A stretch of DNA of 64,000 nucleotides from Halichoerus grypus (lineage: Eukaryota; Chordata; Mammalia; Carnivora; Phocidae), in NCBI RefSeq assembly GCF_964656455.1, contig NC_135717.1:8399033-8463032 (forward strand), read 5' to 3'. The notes beneath the pieces were generated by a model. The model ran no database searches. It was not told where the DNA came from and worked only from the letters and a program-made list of their open reading frames with translations. Below are positions 56,801 through 64,000 of this stretch, piece by piece; the stretch's first letter is position 1, and the number at the start of each line of letters is the position of its first letter. Both the position numbers and the translations under genes were made by a program.

Positions 56801-59800
56801 GTGCTAGAAGCGTGGCGTTCATGAGTGTGTCTGGGCCTGGTGAGCAGGCTTTCCTTCCCTCTTCTCTTTTGTGAGCACAACATGGACAGACAGCTGTGCT
56901 CCGTGAGGCACATGGAATTTTCTCTTGACTTCCACCTGTCCCTGACGCTCTGACGGCTGCTTCCCCTGCAGGCAGGGGCGGTCTCGGGCCTCAGAGGGCC
57001 TTGCTCTGGCCTGCCTTTGCTTTCTGCCCAGTCCTGCTCAGCTGTTAAGATCTGTCCGAGCCATTTCCCTTGCCCTGGGCTGCCCCTAACTGGCCACGTG
57101 AGGACACTGCCCCAGGATTCCTACCCGGAGTTGGGGAACTCTGTCTTTGTCTCTGGCACAGGGAGGCCATGATTTCAGCTCCACTGTGAGACCTCCTTTG
57201 GAAGCGTCTCGAGTTCGGGAGAGGAATTGGCGTTCTCCCGTCCGCAAACCCAGTCTTCAGTCACATGACTCTTCCCAAGAGTAGACCAGTTTCTACGCAG
57301 TGCAGAAAACAACCCCAGCTCCCAGAGCCGCTGGTTAGACGTGGGTCCACCCTCTCTGGTGGCCAGAGTGTTCTCCTGGTGGAAAAGAATTGGAAGTGGG
57401 AGCCTAAGGATTTGTGCCGTCATCGGGTGCTTGGGCATTTGTCAGGAAAAGCCCACGGTTAGAAATCCCCCCCCCGCCCCCCAGTGCTTTTGTGGTTTCG
57501 TGTGGGCCTTGGTGGCAACAGGGGAGCCTTTGTGACCCCCAAGGCAGAGCTCCCGCCCCAAGTGGCCAGATGGTGGCCTGGGCCTCCAATGTGACAGAGT
57601 TCTGTTTCCCGGTGCACTGAAAACGACCAGGAAACAAGTTCCCAAGGAAAGTTCCAGAAAGATCCAGCCTGTGAATCCTTAGAGATGTGCTGAAAGCAGA
57701 GGCCCAAACCCTCGGAGTGAATCAGGAAGGCAGAGGAGGGGCGAGGAGGGCAGTGAGCTGGGCAGGAAATGAGCCCCGCCCGAGGTCCCCGCCCCATCCT
57801 CCCCAGGGAAGGAGGAAATGCAGCTTCCCAGTCTCTCCCACTTGCGGGACCCGCCCGCACCTGCCCAGGCCTTGCTGCCATCCTCCCTCCACCTCCCCTC
57901 CAAAGATACTGTGACCACACTGTCAGTGGTATCTCCATTCTAATTTTTGCATGAAGTGACATTTAGCTTTAACAAGACATTTCCAAAGCGCCTAGTCTCC
58001 TCCGGAATGCTAACTTTAAAAGTTGGGCATTGTAGGCGAAGAATCCTAAAAAAGGCTAGCGAGAGAAAGGCATTAGGCTATGCATAAATGTGCACTTCCC
58101 CAACCCCCTGTTATGAACCTTTGAAAATAACTTTGAGTTGCTTTCCATGGGTCATTATAGTTTCTCCAGCGACGTTAGGTATTGTCTGTGTTACTGTCAT
58201 TTCTGTAGCGTTTAGGCTTTAATTTCTACCACAAAATATGCTATATGCTATGTATCAAGCTTTCTGTGATCAGAAAGGAAAGGTGCCTTATATCCCAATG
58301 TCACGGCTACATCCCTATGGAAAATAATCAGAAGCACAGTGTGTACGGAAGCGTTGGGACTTCCGTTGGTGAAACCAGACACCGTTCAGCAAGATGCATT
58401 GAAAAAGTGGCACGGGGCTGCTTTTGTTTGAAAGTTCCTCTCCTTTTTCGTTTTTCCATCTTTTGCTTTGCTTGCTTTCTTTGCTTTCTTTCCTTTTTTT
58501 TTTTTTTCGTAGTTTGCTTTAAACAGAAAGCACTTAAGTAGATGACTATGTGTAAAAAGCTCTGTGCAATAGAAATCCTTTTTCTTCATTTTTAAGAGAT
58601 AATGTATTGCACACCAAATGAACTCAAAGTAAGCTTTAGACCAGGACGATTCAGGTTGTGGATGAGTATGTTCACTGTAGTTCCGTTTGTTCATGAACTG
58701 AAGGGAAAACAGGCCTCCCCAGCCCCCCCCCCTTTCTCAGCCTGCCTCTTGCTGACCACCGAGCTAGGTGTGCAGGGCCCCCAGGCCCCGGGGCAGGAAC
58801 CGCTGGCTGGGTGGCAGGGGGGTGGGGGCGAGTCGGGGTGGGGGGGTGACTCAGCAGCTAAGAACCCTCCCGAGGGTGAGAACACAGCCATCCCTTCCAG
58901 CACTTAACCTTTTCTTGTTGAGATGGATTGACTGCTACTGACCTGCCAGTGTGCGTGAGGATAATTATAAAAGGATGTTTCCTTGAGAAGAAAAAAAAAA
59001 AAGTTTATTTCTATCCTCTTCTATTTATTGTTAGGTTAATCATTTAAGTTCTTATCAGGAGTGTATTGTTGTTTTGTGTTGTTGTTGCTATAAATGCTTT
59101 TTGCTATCACTCCAGTGGTTACTGTCTTCGCCTCCTGCCCTCTCCCCCCCCCACACACACACACCCCAAAAGAACCGAAGGGTCTGGGGATTGGACTGGG
59201 GGGCAGAGTGGGCTTCTCCAGCAGAATCAGACTTCTGGCTCCAGAGTAGCCGCTCAAAAACTGGTCGTCTCCACATGTCCAACTTGTTAAATGAGAGAGT
59301 TGAAGAACACTCGTGTGAGGAGCTACAGAGACTTAGAAAAGCAAAGTTCAGTTCCCCAAAGCCTCCTAGAGCCTCTGGTAAGCCTTCTGGGTTCATGAAG
59401 TTTCAGCGAGGCCTGGTCGGAGCGGGCGCAGTGGCCTGGTTGAGACCATGGCTTCCGAGGGAGAGAGCGGTTTCTTGCAAGGCTCGCGTGGGTTGCTCTG
59501 TTTTGTTGGCTTTTCTTGTCGTTCTTGTGGTTGTTTCCCTTGCATACAAAGTTGAGTCAGAACCATCTTGCGAAGCAACGGTGTTTCCGAGTCCGGCTTG
59601 AGGACCCTCACCAGGGAGGTCATGGGGGAGCCCCTTTCCCCCTTCATGTGGTGAAGCGTGGAGTGGGGGGAACACGTTGCTTGCTAATCAGGTGTGAAGG
59701 TGAGGTAGGGTCGGCCTTCCGGGCCCAGGAGGAGGGGGCTCCCCGAGAGGCCGAGGTCCAGGTGGGGCCACACAGCCGCCCCGTTCGCCGCCGCCCCCAG

Positions 59801-60849
59801 AGGGCCCCCCAACCCCCGCCTCGCTTTCCGTGCCATGACTTCTTCCCCTTCTCTGAAATCGTTGGGGGTCCTGATCTTGTTCTCGTCTCTCTGAAAGAAA
59901 GCCCTCCGATGAAATCATCGCCCCCATCCCTCCTCCTGCGCCCCCCACCAAAGGGTTTTCATTTCTCTCGAATTAGTCTATGCATTTCTCTCTCTTGAGC
60001 CGTTTTCTGCCTCTTTCCTTGAGAAAACGGGCATCTCCTGTCCCATCGAGACCCCTCAGAAAATGCTGTGCATTTTGGAGACGTGAGGATTCATGCAAAA
60101 ACTCTTACAGCATTTGAGAATAACTGGTCGGAAAATAGAAGCGGGGGAAAAAAAAAAAAGGAAAAGTGGGTTTCCCCGCGTCCCTTTCCACTGAGACCTA
60201 GCTCTTTCGATGTGCAATAACTACTTGCCATGAGAGCGGGTAGCGCCACGCTCCTGTCCAGACTACTAACGCAGCACAAGACAAGCTCGCTCGCAGAGTG
60301 GCGGACTTCTTCCGGAATACCTTTCATAAGCTCAGCTCCCCCCGCCCCCAGTGTATCGTGGTGTCTTTACATTTTAGCAGTATTTTATATTTTCTGTAAC
60401 GCACTAAGTCTTAGATGTTTTTAGAGCTCGTTTGTTAATACAATCACAGACTTTTTTTTTTTTAATCCTCACAGAGACCCAATTGACCAAAAACAAAAAC
60501 AAAAAAAAACAAAAAAGAAAACCAACAACAAAAAAAAAAGGCGTCATTTTTGTACAAATAGCTTCGAGAAGCCTCTGTTGTGTTGCTGTGACCCATCTCT
60601 GGTAACATTTTTTTTTTTCCTTGCTATTTGTTTTCGACATTAAGAGTCAAAAGTTGATCCAGCTGGCGTGGGGGTGGGGGAGGCACCCGTCGGCCCCTGG
60701 CGTTGTCCCTTCGGTCCTTGGCTAGCCATACGATGTTTGTTCTCAGCACTGTACAACGGTCCCTATATGATATGGAGAAGCAATATCACTGTATGAAACT
60801 CACACCATGTATTATTATTATTCACTAGCACCCTAGGTGTGATAATTGA

Positions 60850-60855
60850 AGTAAA
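60850..60855 (+). promoter_or_regulatory. CUX1: AGTAAA, likely distal poly(A) signal
   Basis: AGTAAA is one of the commoner variants of AATAAA. It lies in 'aattgaagtaaatatctttt' followed by an A-rich site and GT/T-rich sequence (60880-60900), the expected layout for cleavage near 60870. It agrees with my recollection of where the human p200 mRNA ends. Confidence 0.6.
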
Positions 60856-61716
60856 TATCTTTTATACAAACACAAGAACGCGTGGGTTGTTTTTATTTGA
60901 AGTGCCCCGGCCTGAGGAGAAGCAGCAAACACTCTCATTCTGGGTCCAGAGGGCACCTCAAGAGTTGCCATGCCCGAGGTAGCCATCCCTCCACCTGCTG
61001 GTGCTTGTGGTCCCGTGGGGCCGCCAGGCAGGTGGCGGCAGAGACCTGGCACGGGGTCGGGTGTGCGGGGGTCTGGGCACCGCTCTCCATCGCGTCTCCA
61101 GCCGGGCCTGCGTCCCTGTTCCGCTTGCTGTCGCCGGCCTTACTGTTTGAGTAGCCTTGAAATGCTGACCCTCCTGGCATCCGCTTCCTTGTTTGAGAAA
61201 TGCGAACACCATCGCTTGTCGCGCAGGCTCGCGAGGACCGGGGGTGGTGGCCGACGGTGCTGGGCGAGGCACCAGGCTGATGGTGGCAGCCCCGCTGAGT
61301 GGGGCTCGGGTGCCCGGGGGCCGCGGCCAGGTACCCCTGGGGGGCAGCCTGCACCCAGCCAGTGGCCTGGCCTAGCCTGCTCTGTGTGTGTGTGTGTTGG
61401 GGGCAGGGGGGCGGTGTGTGGCGTCTCTCACTTTGTCCCTGAATCCTGATGTCAAAGACAAGCCCAGGGTACCCGGTAACATGAGCAAGCGTGAGTGGAA
61501 AGAGGAAGTAGGAAACGGTGTCTGTGGGTTTCTGGAATGGTCGGGCTCCTGAGAAGGGGTCTCCAGCCAGTGCTCGGGGGCTCTGCAGAGTTGGCTGCGA
61601 GGTGGTCCACGTGCTCCTGACTGAGGAGGTTTCTCATCTTGAAATCTAGAGGGTTGGAGGAGAATCGCCATTCTCACCGATGTGTGACGGGGCAGGGGGA
61701 ATTGGTTTGTTGCGCG

Positions 61717-61766
61717 GTAATTTGTAGGTTCCAGAATGTGCAGTAATTTGTAGGTTCCAGAATGTG
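61717..61766 (+). repeat. Tandem duplication, 24-bp unit at 26-bp period
   Basis: GTAATTTGTAGGTTCCAGAA plus TGTG occurs at 61717-61740 and again at 61743-61766, identical in both copies. Confidence 0.9.
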
Positions 61767-62315
61767 ACGCTCCCACATGTGGTACAGAAGCCATCCTCCC
61801 TCCAGTGGGAGAAGCCCCCGCAAGCACAGGACAGTCTCCCCCAAATGTCTGCCCCCACAGATGGCAGAAATTAGGATAAAACCAACAGAGCTCTGTTCTG
61901 AGTCTGCCTCTGCTAACATTCTACTTCTCCGCTGGCTAGTTTAGGTATGCCCCCCTCATTAAAGATCTGTTAACCAAATTAAAACATAAAATGTGAAAAA
62001 ATAAAAATAAAGAACACTTGGCACAAAGCCTTCTAACCCAGAAAGTCTCCCCCGGTGCTTTTAAAGTGAGATTTAATTAAGCAAAACTATAGTCGCACGT
62101 GGTTCCGTAGGCCTGACTCTGTAAACGGCCAGCTCCCGAGGCAGGGAAGGGAGCAGGGTTTGGTGCTCCGACCAACGGGCTGGTGTCCCCGCTCCAGGCA
62201 GAGTCTCAGCCTCCCTGTGTGTGGCCTCCGTCTCCCTGAAGTTAAGTGGGTCTCAACAAAATGACCCCAGGAAATACGATTGGTGATATAGAGGCTGAGG
62301 CCACCTGATGACATG

Positions 62316-62635
62316 CAGTTGACCCTTGAAAAACACAGGGGTCAGGGGCGCCAACCCCCGACGCAGTCGAAAATCTGCATGTAACCTTTGACTCCCCGAA
62401 AACGTAACTACTAATAGCCTAGTGTTGACCCGAAGCCTTACCCATGACATAGTTGCTGAACACATATTTTGTATTTATACGTATAATATACTGTATCCTT
62501 ACAATGAAGTAAGCTAGAGGAAAAAAAGTTATTAAGAAAATCACAAGGAAAATACATTTACACTAGGGAACCATAAAAAATCCGCGTGTACATGGACCCG
62601 CGCCATTCAAACCCGTGTTGTTCAAGGGTCAACAG
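62316..62635 (+). mobile_element. Non-autonomous Tigger/mariner-type DNA transposon (MER8-like)
   Basis: The 5' end is CAGTTGACCCTTGAAAAACA. The 3' end 'gtgttgttcaagggtcaaca' is its inverted complement with few changes, giving terminal inverted repeats of about 25 bp. The 320-bp interior is A/T-rich with no transposase. The family name is from memory. Confidence 0.75.
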
Positions 62636-63189
62636 TAATCATCAGTGTGCGAGTCATCCGCTGTGATCCTGCCTGCTTGTGTTTTTGAAAGGGGCTCCGA
62701 GTGGCTGCCTTGGGTTGGGGTACGTTGCTGCCTCCTCCACAGTCCCTATCGCGCCGGCTTTGGGGGGCACACAGTTTGCCGGTCTCCTTTTGGACACGGC
62801 ATTGGTTTCTGGGCAGGGGCGTGGGAGCCGAGCTGAGAACGCCGAGGGCTCGGGAGAGCTGTTTTGATGTTGGTCGGGGGGGAGAGGCTTCTGGTCACCA
62901 GACCCTTGATCTGCGTCTGGGCCCCCCCCCCCAGGGCGGGGGGAGCCACGTTAGTGGAAGTGGGATGCGCAGCGCGTGCCCGGTGTGGGCCAGGCACTCA
63001 GAAGTGACTGCCTCCTCCAAGAAGCTTGGGCTCTCAGAAATGTCGAGAGGAAGGGCCATTTTTTTTCCTTTGTTCAAGAAGTTGGTTTGTGGACAGGTGA
63101 AAGGCTGCTCTGTTTGGGACAGCGGAGTGGGGGGCTCCGGGGAGTGAGGTTTGAGGACCCCGCTCACTTCACAGTGAGGCATCGGGACC

Positions 63190-63480
63190 CTTCTGTGTGG
63201 TCAAGTGGCAATGCGCTCGAGTCCCAGGGTCTTCTCTCACCGGCTGGAGGGCGACCTTGGGCAAGTCCTAGTCAATGCTCAGGAAACCATTTCTGAGACA
63301 ATGCATGAATTTAGCTTCTTTGAGCTTCCATTTCTATCTCTGTGGAGCTGATATGATAATGCCAGACCCGCAGGGCTGCCGGAGCAGGGCGGGGGGCGGG
63401 GGGAGTACCGGACGATGACACCTGTAGACCGTTCATTACAGTGCCCAAGCCCACGGCAGGCACTCAGGACCTGTTAGTGG
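63190..63480 (+). repeat. MIR-like element
   Basis: The phrases 'gcgaccttgggcaagtccta', 'tgagcttccatttctatctc' and 'ctgatatgataatgccagac' follow the MIR core in sense order. The limits are approximate. Confidence 0.55.
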
Positions 63481-63965
63481 TGGCGCTTGATGTGGCTGTT
63501 CTGTCATCAGATTTGGTGGCTGGAGCGGCTCCCTCGGGTCGCAGTCCTTTCCACCTTGTGCTGGATCCAGAGGAGCCCCTACACGGGAGCGCGGGTTAGC
63601 CGGAGCTCCGGCGGCCGGGCCTGACCACCGCCAGTGATGCCCAGTGATGCCCAGTGATGCCCGAGATGCACGCAGGCGCGCAGGCCGGGCAGCCGAGTCC
63701 CCCACCCCCAGCAGCTCTCTCCAGCCTCTGCTAAAAATTCAGGTCTCGATTCCTGTGTGGCTGAAGCTGCCACGCTGGACCCGGCCACAGACAGGAAGGA
63801 AGGCCCCCCCGCGCCTCAGTCCTATGGAGAGGGGGACCGTGCCTCCCACAGGGGCGGGTTCCTCTTAGAGGCCCGTCTGACTGAAGCATCTGGTGAGGCT
63901 GCTCCCCGCCCCCGGACCCCCAAGCCCAGGAGCCTCTCATGTTTGAGGAGAGCAGATCCTCCGGG

Positions 63966-64000
63966 ACAGTGGTTCTCGACTGGGGGGGACTTTGCCCCTC
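63966..64000 (+). mobile_element. hAT-Charlie element, 5' end cut by the window edge
   Basis: CAGTGGTTCTCGACTGGGGG resembles the terminal inverted repeat of MER5-type elements. The rest lies outside the window. Confidence 0.5.

Larger units (their letters stand above)
51831..60871 (+). other. CUX1: CUX1 3' UTR (about 9 kb)
   Basis: After the TGA, no intron or coding exon is recognised up to a variant poly(A) signal at 60850. The length agrees with the roughly 13-kb p200 transcript known in human. The first 320 bp are a GC-rich minisatellite; most of the rest is A/T-rich and free of CAN-SINEs, although these occur in several introns. That absence fits purifying selection on transcribed UTR. 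It contains AU-rich motifs (TTATTTATA at 53812; ATTTATT near 54955 and 59023) and T-runs. The 3' end is inferred. Confidence 0.8.
60872..64000 (+). other. 3' flank of the p200 unit; intron for the CASP isoform
   Basis: No exon with CASP-type coding sequence was recognised. The stretch holds a 26-bp-period tandem duplication (61717-61766), a Tigger-like DNA transposon (62316-62635), a MIR-like piece (about 63190-63480) and the start of a hAT-Charlie element at the edge. Several short frames are open in the GC-rich 60960-61450 part but have no supporting splice signals. Confidence 0.7.

Noticed and set aside
60960..61450. CASP-specific exon or a downstream neighbouring gene
   Set aside because: GC-rich frames are open here, but none matches the CASP tail I recall, and no paired splice sites in frame were found.

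Overview
This window is mammalian nuclear DNA from a carnivoran. At least twelve copies or fragments of a tRNA-derived SINE with a conserved head (GGCGCCTGGGTGGCTCAG) and an A-rich AATAAA tail are present on both strands. The version seen here ('...TAAGCGTCTGCCTTCGGCTCAGGTCATGATC...') matches what I recall of the CAN-SINE type of arctoid carnivores (bears, pinnipeds, mustelids) better than the dog or cat versions. The species cannot be fixed from the sequence alone.

The window holds the 3' two-thirds of one gene on the + strand, CUX1 (cut-like homeobox 1, also CDP/Cux p200). Thirteen coding exons with intact GT/AG junctions run from 4145 to 51830. They join into one open frame of 1190 codons ending in TGA. 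Using my recollection of the human gene, these are exons 12 to 24: coiled coil (12-14), cut repeat 1 (15), the linker where p200 is cleaved to p110 (16-18), cut repeat 2 (18-19), a small exon 20, cut repeat 3 (21-22), the homeodomain (23-24) and the C-terminal repression region (24). Exons 1-11 lie upstream of the window.

Layout: 1-4144 is intron 11. From 4145 to 18543, exons 12-20 are fairly closely spaced. From 18544 to 36809 is the 18.3-kb intron 20; the short p75 isoform is known to start in this intron, and it holds several A/T-rich, repeat-free blocks that look like conserved regulatory DNA. Exons 21-24 follow, separated by 3.6-5 kb introns that contain young SINEs. The last exon continues into a 3' UTR of about 9 kb, ending near 60870 after a variant AGTAAA poly(A) signal. 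The stretch 60871-64000 has no recognisable exon. It should still be intronic for the CASP isoform, which leaves the shared structure after exon 14 and uses exons farther downstream.

I found no second gene, no antisense gene, no structural RNA gene and no previously undescribed system. The most interesting observations are these: a short hydrophobic motif recurring outside the known domains (nearly identical in exons 15, 17 and 18, looser in 16 and 24); a GC-rich minisatellite starting just after the stop codon; Pro/Ala expansions in the C-terminal region; a NAGNAG acceptor at exon 18; a perfect 52-bp direct repeat in intron 22; and different intron positions within the homologous cut repeats.
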